DNA of 64,000 nucleotides from Orientallactaga sibirica (GCA_036365145.1 JAEOAD010000029.1:20073001-20137000); one strand, 5' to 3'. Counted from the first letter of the stretch, positions 46,608-57,851 are shown. Notes: generated by a model not told the origin, from the letters alone. Translations and numbers: made by a program.

Positions 46608-46739
46608 GAATTAAATTATTTTTATCAGTAAATGCAAAAAAGAAAGTGAATTTCTCCCAAAAGTAAGTCTTAATTAAAAAAAAAAAAAAGTTTTAAAAGT
46701 AGCCTTAAAGGCAGGAAAGAGCCCTGTTTCCCTAGAAAT

Positions 46740-46818
46740 AGATGTATAAATAGATTGATTAATGACAGATTGATTATAGAATGGTTGATAGATGACAGAT
46801 GATAGGTGATAAATATAT

Positions 46819-46876
<58 letters not shown>

Positions 46877-47000
46877 ATTAAATAGATAATGAATGCATAG
46901 ATAGACATAGATATATAATATGATAGAAAATGATACATGCAGATATATATGATAGATTGATTGATCAATATAGATTATAGATCATTGATAAATAGATGCA
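46740..47000. repeat. GATA-rich and (TA)n microsatellite
   Basis: Irregular GATA/GATT units flank a pure (TA)25 run at 46822-46873. The whole block is extruded-cruciform and slippage prone. The 64-codon minus ORF full of Tyr-Ile is a reading of the TA run. Confidence 0.95.
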
Positions 47001-47021
47001 TACATACTTAGCATTCTCTCT

Positions 47022-47025
<4 letters not shown>

Positions 47026-47062
<37 letters not shown>

Positions 47063-47197
47063 CGAGCTAGGGTCTCACTCTGGTCCAGGCTGACCTGGAA
47101 TTAACTATGTAGTCTCAGGGTGGCCTCGAACTCTCAGCGATCCTCCTACCTCTGCCTCCCTAGTGCTGGGATTAAAGGCGTGCGCCACCACGCCAGG
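47026..47197 (-). mobile_element. B1 SINE, antisense, young-looking
   Basis: Poly-T tail (47026-47062), 'cgagctagggtctcactctg', 'tctcagcgatcctcctacct' and 'gcgtgcgccaccacgccagg' with CpGs kept. A perfect 15-bp TSD 'cttagcattctctct' lies at 47007-47021 and 47198-47212. Confidence 0.97.
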
Positions 47198-47212
47198 CTT
47201 AGCATTCTCTCT

Positions 47213-47574
47213 TATAAAGAAAAAATGACAGCTGAGCTTTCTTCCATAAGTAGATTTTTTTCCTTTCAAATCAAAATTATCTCTTAAAATTGGTAATGCA
47301 AAAATAAACATAAAAATGTGTGAGACTTTTTTCATTCTTACAGCATGTTAAAAATTAATATTGAACTAAGAAATCTTTTGTTTCCTTTTCATCTTTTCAC
47401 AGTAGAGTGCATAAGAATTCAAACATGTAAATAGTTTACAGTAATCTCATCCTTTTTTCATAGATCTGTGCCTCAACAAATGTAGTAAATTTGCAACCAC
47501 TACTTAAAGCCACCAGATGGCATTGTTTCAGATATGATATCTTCACAATTAATATACATAAGATACAAAGAAAT
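47213..47574. other. Unclassified AT-rich sequence
   Basis: No gene or repeat was recognised. Confidence 0.5.
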
Positions 47575-47936
47575 TCCTGAACCTTCAAACCAGACACAGT
47601 TTATGGGAGAAACGGTATTTATTTGAAGCTTACAGATCCAGTAGACATTCCATAATGGTGGAAGAAGCTGGTCCCCTTTCACATATCCATGCAGAGAGCA
47701 AAGAATAACCATCACCAGCCCCACCACAAGCAAGCACACTGTAGGAACCCCAGGAAGAGCTCAAACACTCTGCATATCTAAAGCTGGAATTCCTATCTGC
47801 CCCCAGTAACACCTTAGGGCTGGACCCTAGGATCTGCCCACAGTGACACCTCTTCCAGGGAAGTAGTTGGAAATCCATATTAAAGCTTTTATAAAACATT
47901 AGAGTATACTGGGTGACATAAATTCAAATTACCACA
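47575..47936 (-). mobile_element. MaLR LTR, antisense
   Basis: Reversed order: 'ggtatttatttgaagcttac', 'ccataatggtggaagaagct', 'accagccccaccacaagcaa' and 'cccacagtgacacctcttcc', ending 'aattcaaattaccaca', the reverse of the MaLR start TGTGGTAATTTGAATT. No TSD was confirmed. Confidence 0.82.
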
Positions 47937-48170
47937 CCATCTCTTCAAAGGACACCTCGAAAATTCTAAAATATGTTATATACACAAATAAGGAAATTAT
48001 CTTTGGTATCTTGTTTCATGTCACTTTCCATGGCTTTATAATCAAATTTCATTTGTTCCTTTTTAAAAAAAGGACCACTAGTGATCATAGTAAATATTGA
48101 GCAAATATTTCAAACACTAGAATATTAGAGTAGAGATAACAATACTAAGGACAATTAAGAAATCCATTCA

Positions 48171-48447
48171 TGGGCTGGAGAGATGGCTTAGTGGTTAAGG
48201 CGCCTGCCTGCTAAGCCTAAGAACCCGGTTCCAATCTCCAGGTACCACGTTTAGCCAGATGCAAAGTGATGCAAGGGCGCAATGCTGCACTTGCCCACAA
48301 GGGGGCGCCCACATCTGGATTTCATTCACAGCAGATGAGAGACTGCTGGCACGCCCATCACTATCTGTCTCCCTCTCCCTCTCTGTCTGGCTCTGTCTGT
48401 GTCTCTCTCCAAAAATAAATAAAATAATTTTAAAAATTTGAAAAAAT
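48171..48447 (+). mobile_element. DIP-type SINE, long form
   Basis: 'gggctggagagatggcttag', 'gatgcaaagtgatgcaaggg', 'cgcaatgctgcacttgccca', 'gagactgctggcacgcccat', tail 'ccaaaaataaataaaataat'. A perfect 13-bp TSD 'agaaatccattca' lies at 48158-48170 and 48448-48460. Confidence 0.97.
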
Positions 48448-48944
48448 AGAAATCCATTCAAACAGATGGTTATAAAGTTAAAGAATTTTCTAAAAGTAAA
48501 TATGAACAAATAAACTAATCGCTCAGGTTGTTAATGTTCTGACTCCATATGCAATATTTCACCTACTATTTTATGAGTACCATAATATGATTGGAAAGAA
48601 GTAAACCACAGAAAGAAATAAAATGCACTTTGAAATTTATAAATGTGAATGATACATTTTAACATGTAGTTTATATATATTACACATACTGAAAAATACA
48701 CAAAAATCACAGAAACACCTATAAAACAGGAAACAGCTATGATATACTGATATTTTTTCTATAGAACTTGAACAATTTTGTCTATCCATAACCAATATGT
48801 ATATTCTAAAGCCAGCTATGTTTATAACATTCAGATTATAACACACACTGCTAAAGATATCAGCTTCTCTGAGATAATCATAAAAAGGAGAATTTCCTTA
48901 AAACTTATTATGCATGTCGACACTCTGTCCTTAAAAATATTAAA

Positions 48945-49092
48945 GGATATGGTTGCTTAGCACATGGGAGTGGGAAGCTAAGGTAAGAGGACTGCCATGA
49001 GTTTGAAGCCAGCATCAACACTACAAATTGAGCTCCAAGTCAGTCCAGGGTATAGTGAGATGCTGCCTCAGAAAAAAAAAAAAAAAAAAAGT
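48945..49092 (+). mobile_element. B1-like SINE, sense, diverged, 5'-truncated
   Basis: 'gcacatgggagtgggaagct', 'aagaggactgccatgagttt' and 'gtgagatgctgcctcagaaa', then an A run to 49090. The usual 'ccgggcgtggtgg' start is missing. Confidence 0.7.
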
Positions 49093-49370
49093 AGATTCTA
49101 AAGAAAAATAAACAAATTCTCTGCCTGAGATGGTACAAACGTGATTAGCTTCCTGTGCAGGAGGAAGTGAGAAATAGGCAGTGAAAAGGCACTTGTCCTA
49201 ATTAGGATTAAGTCTTATTACTTGAGGACCATCCTTCAAGTTGTTGCCTCTTCATTTTATATTCTTAGTATTACTTAAATTATTCATTATGTTCTACAAA
49301 ATTATCCTGAACACTCAGTGAAGTATTTTTGTTTGTTTGTTTTTATAGCTTCTATATGCCTGTAAAAGTT

Positions 49371-49968
49371 TGTTTTGGTGGTTTGAATAGAAAATATCTC
49401 CTACAACCTCAATTGTTTTTTTTTTTTTTTTTTTTTTTTTTTTGGAGAGAGACACAGAGAGAGACAGAAGGAGAGGGAGACAGATAGAGATGGGTGCGCC
49501 AGCAGTCTCTCAGCTGTGGTGAATGAAATCCAGATGTGTGCGCCCCCTTGTGGGCAAGTGCGGCATTGCACCCTTGTGTCACTTTGCATCTGGCTAAACG
49601 TGGGACCTGGAGATTGGAACCGGGTTCTTAGGCTTAGCAGGCAGGCTAACCTCTAAGCCATCTCTCCAGCCCTCAATTGTTTTTTATTAAGCCTGATACT
49701 TGATTTGAGCAGGTGGACCCTTGCTTGTAGAGGTATGTCACCATAGAAAGGGTGAATGTTACATTATAGTCATACTCTTTTGCAGTGCTAACTAGCTCAC
49801 TATTGCTGCTTCCTCCCACCTAACATGTGATGTAGCCACTTTCCTACTCTTTTCATGCTTTTCCCTCTATAATGACAGTACCCTTCAAAACTATAAGCTG
49901 AAATAGTCCTTTTCCTTCCATAAGTGCCTTCTGGTCAGGTGTTTCGCCTCATCAATAAGAAGGTAACA
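49371..49968 (+). mobile_element. MaLR LTR, split by a DIP SINE
   Basis: Start 'tgttttggtggtttgaatag', continuation after the SINE with 'ttgatttgagcaggtggacc', 'actataagctgaaatagtcc' and 'ttctggtcaggtgtttcgcc', end 'aaggtaaca'. Without the 264 bp added by the SINE and its TSD, the LTR is about 335 bp, like the other copies. Confidence 0.8.
49421..49670 (-). mobile_element. DIP-type SINE, long form, antisense
   Basis: Poly-T tail, (GA)n, 'gccagcagtctctcagctgt', 'aagtgcggcattgcaccctt' and 'taacctctaagccatctctc'. A perfect 14-bp TSD 'cctcaattgttttt' lies at 49407-49420 and 49671-49684. It landed in the MaLR LTR. Confidence 0.97.
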
Positions 49969-50324
49969 GCTATATTTTCTGACACAAAATCCTCTTTTGT
50001 ATCAGCTTTCTGCCTGCAATCTCAAATGTCAGTTGTATTCACCTTATCAAGGGTTAAATCAAGCATAATTTCACATGCTTGCAGGCCTAGTTATTCAAAT
50101 GAGTGAGACATAAGGGTGCTTAGACCATGAGTATCAGGCCACATTGAACTACATAGTAAGGTGGCATCTTAAGAAAATAATATAGATAATATAATAAGAT
50201 ATAATATAATACAAAAGAAGGAAAGAGGAATGATAACAAATGAAGGAAAAACTGGAAAAGGAGAAATAAAAAAAGGCAAAATGAAAATAAGTGTTTTAAT
50301 TTGTCAAACTTGTCTAGAAATTCT

Positions 50325-50480
50325 ATCTAGGTCAGCTGTTCACTGTTGCTCTGGGCCTGTGAGGAAACAGTGCTTCATACAGAGATCACATGATAAAGCA
50401 AAACTGGTCACTTCATAACCACTTGAAGACCAATCCTTCAACACGGGAATCGTTGGGACATAATTAAGGTCCAAACTGCA
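50325..50480 (-). mobile_element. MLT/MST-type MaLR LTR fragment, antisense, old
   Basis: 'gtcacttcataaccacttga', 'aatccttcaacacgggaatc' and 'gttgggacataattaaggtc', then 'aaactgcag', match the reversed start of older MaLR LTRs. Only about 150 bp are recognisable. Confidence 0.5.
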
Positions 50481-51380
50481 GCTGTCTCCTTTTCCTTCCA
50501 TACTCTCCCCATTCATTTCATAAAAACTCCTATAATTCTTCATGAGTATCTGAGTTTCTTATGAATCTACCTATAATAAACAAAAGAGATATCCAAATAC
50601 TTAGCAATAAGTTCTTTGGGCCTCTTCTCATGCTTCCTATAAGACTTTTATTGCTTAATGAAGAGTTTGTGTGAGACACTGAAAGTTCTAGAAGATTCCT
50701 TTCTCAGATTTCACATTTTCTAAAACATCATCATATACCTGAAGCTACAAAACAAAATCTGTAGACACTTAGGGTTATTGCTTACTTCAAAGTCCTTTCT
50801 TAATGTGTCTTAAGAGGCTTGAAATAAATGCCAAATTTCTTTGTTTTAGACAATTCTTCCTTTAAACAATCTCCTCTTATTTTTTGCTATAGTTTTCCAG
50901 ACATCAAGGAATACCTTGAGACATTCTGTCTGAAAATTTCCTTAGCTACACTATTTAGCTGTCTGCATTTATGGAAATACAGAGAAAGGTGATTTTCTAC
51001 CCTTATATAAAAAGGACATTCTCCCTCCTCTGAATTATTTTTCTTCATATTCCTTTAAGCTTTGCCAACAGTTTCCTTGGTACCACTGGTTTTAACTAAT
51101 ATTTCCCCAAAACCACCTCTACATTCCACATTGACTCATCACATGGCCATTACCATTTTTTTTCAGATATTATTACTATAGTATTTAGCACCTGCTATAA
51201 ACTTCCAATCCAGTTACATGGTTCCATAATTAATTAAAAAAAAAAAAAAAAACTGGCAAGAAAACAAACCAGAAATGCCATATAGCCATACAGATAGGAC
51301 TAAAACACAGATTTCCAGTGCAAAAGTTGAGAGCTTGACTTAGCTGAAATTCAGATGGCAGGTGCCTCAGCGAAAAAGAT
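50481..51380. other. Unclassified sequence
   Basis: No gene or repeat was recognised. An A run lies at 51237-51251. Confidence 0.45.
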
Positions 51381-51489
51381 TTGAAATCCAGGGGTAACTG
51401 AAGCACTAGGGTTCCCTTCCAGGCTGTTTTTAATCTTTCTTTTGATCATATGGGTTTCCCAGAAATAGCATTCACTGAGTTTTGAGTTT

Positions 51490-51740
51490 CCTCAGTGTCT
51501 ACTGCCATCTCCATAGAGAAGGTTCTCTGGCTAGCAGTGAGAGCAGCAGTCAAATTTATCTGCCACTTCCTCTGCAATGTTTCCTGGGCCCTGGTGGATG
51601 TGATAGAGGGGACTCATGCAGAGCTGAACACTTGACTTTCTCTTTTTTTCTTGTGATTTGCCTTGGGTCTTCTTGGCATTTGCCACCATCTGTAAAAACA
51701 GGTTCTTAGCTCAAGAGTGAGAGCAACATTTATCAAATGG
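51490..51740. repeat. Two diverged direct copies about 180 bp apart
   Basis: 'actgccatctccatagagaa' with 'ctagcagtgagagcagca' (51501-51550) is echoed by 'tgccaccatctgtaaaaaca' with 'tcaagagtgagagcaaca' (51681-51729). The repeat unit is not recognised. It may be part of an L1 or LTR-element internal region. Confidence 0.5.
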
Positions 51741-51785
51741 GATAAACAAATACAGTTAGAAGACTTTTCATGGGTAAAATGTCAC

Positions 51786-52147
51786 TGTGGTGGTGTGAAT
51801 GTATGGTCCCATAGACTCAGATATTTTTAATTAACATTGATCTTGCAATTTGAGACTCCACCAGGCAAAGCCCTGCTGAGGAAGTGCAATATCAAAGGGG
51901 ACTGATCTTAAATCCATCCCTAAGGTGAGTGGAAAGCAGTTTGACCTCTGGTTGTACACACTTTTTGGCTGCTTATGCTTGCTGGCTGTTTGATGGGCTC
52001 TCTCTGCTATGATCTATGGAAGTGAGCCAGCTTCTTCTTCCCTTGATAATGTTTTCGCTGGATTGTCTAGACCTGGTATAAACCCTTTCCTCCTATAATC
52101 TGCATGTGGCCAGATGTTTGTCCAGCAACATGAAGGCAACTGTAGCA
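51786..52147 (+). mobile_element. MaLR LTR, solo
   Basis: Start 'tgtggtggtgtgaatgtatg', 'ggctgtttgatgggctctct', 'tgatctatggaagtgagcca', 'tggccagatgtttgtccagc', end 'aactgtagca'. Close in layout to the copy at 33080. The flanks gtcac and gtctg match at only 3 of 5 positions. Confidence 0.82.
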
Positions 52148-52284
52148 GTCTGCATTTAGCCAAAGAACAGTGGAAATTTCTTTAAGGTTCTACACCTTCC
52201 AAGCCATAGGCTTTTGACTGCTTCTCAGTACCAGGCTGGGGAGAGCTCAACATTAAGGAAGGAGACTTCTCACACATCAACCAA

Positions 52285-52615
52285 AGTACAAAGAACATGG
52301 TGAAAGAATGTAAGAGCCACAGGGTGGTAAAGTATGCTGTCAGGTATTGTCCTTTGCACAGGAACCACTAATGCATTCATGGCCTCACAGTGGTTACTAA
52401 TTCCTCTAAATATCTACAGTTATAAGCCCATAAACATTTTGACATAGAGGCCAAAAAAAAAAAAAAAAAAATCAGTGAGGAAACAAAGCAGAGAAGAGTC
52501 TTCAGTGGAATGGCTGTGGAGGAAAAGGGACAAAAGAGGATAACATGATAAAAATACAACTAAATTCAAGTATGTTTATATAACAGTTCCCAATGAAAAT
52601 TTTAAAAAAACAAAA
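52285..52615 (+). mobile_element. L1 3' UTR fragment, sense
   Basis: 'gaatgtaagagccacagggt', 'ggcctcacagtggttactaa' and 'aaaagaggataacatgataa', then 'cccaatgaaaattttaaaaa', follow the rodent L1 3' end order. The first block is also seen near 11040 in the L1 at 4769. It is 5'-truncated with no ORF2 part. An A run at 52453-52471 interrupts it. Confidence 0.72.
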
Positions 52616-53215
52616 CAGAAAGCTAGGAATCAGTAAGAGAGTATGGTCAAAGATATGAAATGGCAGAAGAGTGATGTAAGAGGGGGGCTCCAAACCCCCA
52701 TCTTCCCCTCTAGCAACAGCAGGAAAGCTCATGCCATGGTCAGCTAGTGCAGCGGAACTTCATGGGCACTTGCCATGCATAAACCACCACCAAACACACA
52801 CAATAGTCATAAGACAATTATAGTAAGAGAGTATATACAACCTATTCTATCTTTTCTCTCTATCTGGTAGACCATGATTTGTAAAAATCAGAATATGTGT
52901 TCACATTTAATAATTTTCAAATTATGTCATTTAATTGGAATACAAACACATTTAAAAAAAAACTGAAGCACAACAAACCTCATGTCCTGTGTACAAAATA
53001 AACAATTCTGTTTCTTCACTTAGAAACTATTTTAGAATATTCTTCTAGATTATATTAGCATATGAGGATTGAAATTATGTTTTAAACTTTCAATTTATAA
53101 AATCTAAACTTCTAGTTGGACAACTATGGTACAAAGCAACAATTCTAACTTTCTGGAAATATTTCTAAGAGTTTAATAAGCATGAAAATTTAAACTCAAA
53201 AATCCATAGATCACA
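52616..53215. other. Unclassified AT-rich sequence
   Basis: A small GC-richer patch at 52680-52750 shows no recognised element. No gene was seen. Confidence 0.45.
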
Positions 53216-53415
53216 GGGCTAGGGAGATGGCTTAGAGGTTAAGGCACTCTCTTATCCTAAAGACGGGGGTTCAATTCCCCAGTACATAAAGCCAGATGCA
53301 CAAGGTGGTTCATGTGTCTGGAGTTTGTCTGCAGTGGCTAGAGGCCCTGGCATGCACATTCACTTCTGCTGTCTCTATCAACATCTCTCAAGTAAAAAAA
53401 ATGAATATAAAAAAC
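53216..53415 (+). mobile_element. DIP-type SINE, short form
   Basis: 'gggctagggagatggcttag', 'gccagatgcacaaggtggtt' and 'gcagtggctagaggccctgg', with a short CT region and an A-rich tail. 'atagatcaca' before and 'atagatcaaa' after (about 53417) look like a worn TSD. Confidence 0.92.
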
Positions 53416-54049
53416 TATAGATCAAACAAAATAAGTAACATAAAAAAGCAAAAGAGAATACACTGCAAAAAAGCAGAGGAAGTAATAATATTTGACAAAT
53501 TTAACCTAAGTGAACTGTTATCTGAAAAAAATATACAGATGGAGGTGAGGTAGAGTTTGAAGATCTCAGATATGAAATGTTGAGAAAGCATTAAGAGATA
53601 AAATGTGAGTATGTAAAGGCAATATTGCAGAAATAAGGAAAAGTAGATTGAAGAACCACAGAAAATGGCTATGCTATTCAAAACAATTATGCAGGTCATT
53701 TCTGCATATAATATGAAAAAATTAAAATTCTCTATATTTTATTTACTTGGAACAAATTTTGAAAAATATGAAAATCTGTTTTTAGGAAGATAGCAGGTAT
53801 TTGTTTACATTATAATCTAATGTAAGCTGTTTCTCTTAATTTGTGGGGTTTTTTTTTACTATACATTAGAATAATTATAATTATAAGGGAGTCCTTGTTT
53901 TGGGCTTAATATATTTCAAATAAAAGTTTGAATTCAAGCCATCATATTATTCATTCCAGTTGTTCAGTCATTGATTCATTTATCAATGTTGGTAAGTCAT
54001 TCTTATGACATAAAATTCCTCCAAAAATTATTTAAATTTCATACTAAAA

Positions 54050-54181
54050 TTACCTTCTCCTTCTCCCACACCTTTCCTCTCTTCTGCTTCCTACCTACAG
54101 TTCTATTACCTTCTTCTAATTCCATTTTTATGCTTTTCTCCCCCTCCCTCTCCTTCTCCTCCTTATCTTTCTCCTTTTCCT
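54050..54181. repeat. Polypyrimidine (TC-rich) tract
   Basis: More than 80% C/T over about 130 bp, densest at 54135-54180 ('ctccccctccctctccttct'). No repeat unit dominates. A one-strand purine/pyrimidine bias of this length can form triplex DNA. Confidence 0.85.
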
Positions 54182-54860
54182 AGTTCCCATATCTGATTGC
54201 CTTCTCTTTTCTTCCAGTGATCCAATTTAAGCATAGTTACATACAGATTTTGTCTAGTCACCAGCTATATCTTCATAATTTTTAAGTTTCTGGTTTAATT
54301 TTTTTTCTCTTTGTTATTTTGCTATGAGAATCTCACATGTCTCTATTGATCACTTATCTGGTTCAAATTATGTGTCTTTAATGTGATATCTTCAGAATGA
54401 GAAAACTATTGCAATTATCCACAAGGAATCTCCAAACCTGTTCAAGTCAGTACAGGATACTACTTGCCAATGAGAAAACCAACAACTCAGCACCACTGTT
54501 GATCTGTTCTGTGACAGTAAACCAATCAGCGCCATCAGAGATATAGAGTACCTGCATAGTTCTATTCGAGCTAATTCTCCCACTACCTATCAACTCCTTG
54601 TGCAACCCTGTGTCTCACATCTGTGTCTACAATGCTTGGTTGAGACTGGTCTGTGGTGGTGGTGAAAGAAAAATTAATTGAATAAAGGAATCAATGGGAT
54701 AGAAGTTCATTGTAGAAAGCCAAATTTAAAAACCACAACAGCCATTAGAATCTAAAGTGTTACATAGAACTGTATTTATGATTACCATGGTAGTTTAATA
54801 TCCTCTCCAAGGTCGTTCCCTATCTCAGTGCCATCCACAATTTGAACGATGTTTTTTGCT
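54182..54860. other. Unclassified sequence, possible LTR-like block
   Basis: 54470-54660 is GC-richer, with 'aaaccaatcagcgccatcag' and a TATA-poor promoter look, but I find no defined edges or partner. No gene was seen. Confidence 0.4.
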
Positions 54861-55061
54861 TTGCTTTTTTGTTTTGTTTTGTTTTGTTTTTTGTTTGTTT
54901 GTTTTTTGTTTTGTTTTGTTTTTCAAGGTAGGGTTTCACTCTAGTCCAGGCTGACCTGGAATTAACTATGTAGTCTCAGGGTGGCCTCGAACTCTCAGCG
55001 ATCCTCCTACCTCTGCCTCCCGAGTGCTGGGATTAAAGGTGTGCGCCACCATGCCCAGCTA
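54860..55061 (-). mobile_element. B1 SINE, antisense, with (GTTTT)n tail
   Basis: A (GTTTT)n/(GTTT)n tail at 54860-54921, then 'aaggtagggtttcactctag', 'ctcagcgatcctcctacctc', 'cccgagtgctgggattaaag' and 'gtgcgccaccatgcccagc'. Full length. Confidence 0.95.
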
Positions 55062-55163
55062 TTCTTTTTGATAAAACAAAAGTGATGGCCTGTTTTTCTG
55101 AGGGGTGATAACATCTGGCATGACAAATACCTCAGAGTTCCAATAGCTCCGTGGGCTCCACAT

Positions 55164-55797
55164 TGTTAGGTCAGGACAGGCTCCCAAAATGGAGTCACCA
55201 AGGACAGCAGGATGGCAACAGAGACATAAGGAAGTAGGTTATCCACAATCCTCAAGAAACCATCCAGCCATTATCCATTCCTTGCCTAACAATGCCCGCA
55301 GGTCATGGTTTCCTGCCCCCTTATCTCATAAGTCACCTGGTCACTGTTCTTGTCTCACACCCTGGCTATCTTAGATCTCCCCTAAAAAAATAAAAATAAA
55401 AAAATAAACTTTTTAAAAAAGATTTTATTTTATTTATTAGAGAGAGGGAGAGTGAGAATGGGCAAACCAGGACCTGTAGCCAATGCAAATGAACTCCAGA
55501 AGCATTTGGCTTACATGGGACCTAGAGAATCAAACTAGACTCCTTAGGCTTCACAGGCATACACTTGAACTTGCTAAGCCATCTCTCCAGCCCAAGAAAT
55601 CTTTTTTAATTCACGTTTTCCCTTCCTCACCTTCCCCCAACTAAAGAAGCCCTATAAAGCCCATTATCTGAAAACTCAGGTTGGCTGGGCTCCGCTCTTG
55701 AGAGTCAGCTCTGGCATTTTGTGCTTTTCCCAAATAAAAGCTTTCATCTTTGCCTCAGAGTGGTTTGCATGGTCTTGGTCACTCCCAAACCGTACAC
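55164..55797 (+). mobile_element. ERV1-type solo LTR, interrupted by a DIP SINE
   Basis: It starts 'tgttaggtcaggacaggctc', with TATAAA at 55653 and AATAAA at 55733 (80 bp apart), and 'ttgcctcagagtggtttgca' in U5. It ends at about 'gtacac'. 'acat' at 55160-55163 and 55798-55801 is a candidate 4-bp TSD, as expected for class I retroviruses. Without the SINE it is about 430-440 bp. No second copy or internal region is nearby. Confidence 0.75.
55405..55595 (-). mobile_element. DIP-type SINE, short form, antisense, in the ERV1 LTR
   Basis: 'tattttatttattagagaga', 'gacctgtagccaatgcaaat', 'atttggcttacatgggacct' and reversed head 'ctaagccatctctccagccc'. It lies upstream of the LTR's TATA box. 'taaact-ttttaaaaaa' and 'aagaaatcttttttaa' at the two edges blur the TSD. 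Confidence 0.93.
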
Positions 55798-55939
55798 ACA
55801 TCATTAATATTTGCCAATTATTTCTAATATTCCAATACTTAAGTGTATAGTCATTAAGACTTAGTGCATTGCTATGTCTTAAGTGAAAACAGTGGTCATT
55901 TTCCACTTTCAATATTTAATAGGCATATCTCTCTCTCTC

Positions 55940-55945
55940 CATACA

Positions 55946-56011
<66 letters not shown>
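55940..56011. repeat. (CATA)n-(TA)n microsatellite
   Basis: About nine CATA units, then about 18 TA units. A compound repeat, probably polymorphic. Confidence 0.97.
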
Positions 56012-56012
<1 letters not shown>

Positions 56013-56690
56013 CCTGCTGGCTTTAAAGTGACTTCATTGAATCTGTGCAAATTAGTGGAGACTCAGTAAAAGGTCTGGGGAGAGCAGCCTTTGCTGATAA
56101 CAAGGAAACTTAACTAGAGGACACTTACATCCTTCCAATTCTCCAAAGCTGAATTTGAGAACTGACTCAGTGTGTATAACACTAATGCTATTTAAATACA
56201 CAATGACAACTGCAAACATTCCCATAGTTAAATGTGATATCCTGAATGTTTCTGCCATACTTTTGTTCAATTTGTTAACTATATTATATACCAACCATAT
56301 AAATTGACTTGAAACAAATAATGTCTCCTATTTGTGAAAGCATATTCTTTCATACTGTTGTTTCAGATAAAATAGGCAGGATGAGTAATTCAAACTCTAT
56401 CAAACTGAATAATATACATTTCTACTCAAATCTTGCATTGATAAGAAAGGGAAAAAATTATTTACATGAAAGTCCTTATACTGAAATGGATTCTCAATCT
56501 GTATGTATGCTGAGGTGTGGGAAGCCAGTGTCATGAATTAGTAAAGGCTCAGTTTATGGCAGCATTTACAGAATACCTGTTTAGTTACACACACACACAC
56601 ACACACACACATAAGACAGTGAATAAGTTTCTAATGTCAATAAATGGGCCACAATATTCAAACACTTTTATATATTTATTTAGGTTTGTC
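56012..56690. other. AT-rich sequence with (CA)n
   Basis: (CA)12 at 56588-56611. There is no gene. Chance ORFs of 75-97 codons lack domains. Confidence 0.5.
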
Positions 56691-57055
56691 TTGTGTGCAT
56701 GTACAATGTGCTTGTGCATGTTCATGTGTGTGTATAGATGTGTACATGCTACAATGTGTGGGTTTCAGAAAATAAATCTGAGTGTCAGACCTCACATCCC
56801 AGCTTGGTAAAAGCAGACCCCCCCCCCATTGGTGATCATTGCTGGGTATTTCAGACTGACTACTTGTCCTGCAAGCTTTGGAGAAGAGCCTCCTGTTTCC
56901 ACCTCCCCTCCTGCTGTAAGTGCACTGGGAATACAGACCTAGCACTTCAGCATCTGTCCTTACATGAATTCTGGCAAGTAAAACTTAGATACTTGTTCTC
57001 ATAAAATAAACACTTTTTTGTTTTTTGCGCTGTGCTATCTCCCCAGCACTTGTAC
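56690..57055 (-). mobile_element. B4-type SINE, antisense
   Basis: TG-rich opening ('gcttgtgcatgttcatgtgt'), 'tcctgcaagctttggagaag', 'ctgttt-ccacctcccct', 'ttacatgaattctggcaagt' and the reversed head 'gctatctccccagc' in antisense B4 order. A C10 run at 56819-56828 and an A/T-rich insert near 57003-57030 disturb it. Confidence 0.6.
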
Positions 57056-57754
57056 TTAAGGCTTTTCAAAGCTTGCAACTGAATTAAAGCCACCATGATA
57101 TGAGTAAAGAATAGGCAGTGGCATTGACTGATAATATTGAGAAGTAGGAGTAGAAGGAGAATTGTTCTTTATATCAATCATTATACTCCCATTGTGGTAG
57201 TTAGAAATTAGCTGCTGAAATAAATTCCCTGAACCTTGATTACTTCACAGAATACAATACTTAAATTGAATAACTTACATTCCTCCCAATTTTGTTAAGA
57301 CCATATAAGAGAATAATTAAGAAAATGTGTTATCCAGGACATAATGTAGCACAGTGGGAAAGACTGAGAACCATGGAATGCTTTTCCTCACCCACTTGAA
57401 TTAGACCAAATGAATAACTTCTTTTGGAGTCATACTACTTTGGCTTAAGTCCACCTATTAATACAATTTATTGAAGCTATTGATTGAAATAACCCCAAAA
57501 AGTACCAGGCTGAAGTATGGTAAGTATGTATTCTGAGGTTAGACATGTCAGTATTAATGTAGATCATACACAGGAGCTATACTACTTTCCCCCTACCTTG
57601 GAAACCAGGCAAGTTAGCACTTCTTTCAGTTCTCATACTTCGCCTACTTCTGATGTTGGTACATGCAGATGATCTGGCTTTCACATTTACTTTCTTTCAA
57701 GTAGCTGAATATGAAGTTCTGGTATGGTAATTGACCTTTGGGAAAACAGCTAAA
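57056..57754. other. Unclassified sequence
   Basis: 'attgtggtagttagaaatta' at 57193 resembles the start of a MaLR LTR, but the rest does not follow. No gene was seen. Confidence 0.4.
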
Positions 57755-57851
57755 TGTGGTAGTTTGAATGTAATGTCCCCATATCCTCAGGTGTTTGTGA
57801 TCAAGTTTCCTACTTAGTCCCCACCTAGTAGAGTCTGGGAGATGGGGAGTG
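57755..57851 (+). mobile_element. MaLR LTR, left part (split by the ERVL)
   Basis: 'tgtggtagtttgaatgtaat' opens a MaLR LTR that stops after about 97 bp, where the ERVL 5' LTR begins. The matching right part is at 63041-63290. The 5 bases before the ERVL (gagtg) and after it (gagaa) are a weak TSD. Confidence 0.75.

Noticed and set aside
46774..46968. Tyr-Ile repeat ORF resembling a membrane peptide
   Set aside because: Translation of the (TA)n run.
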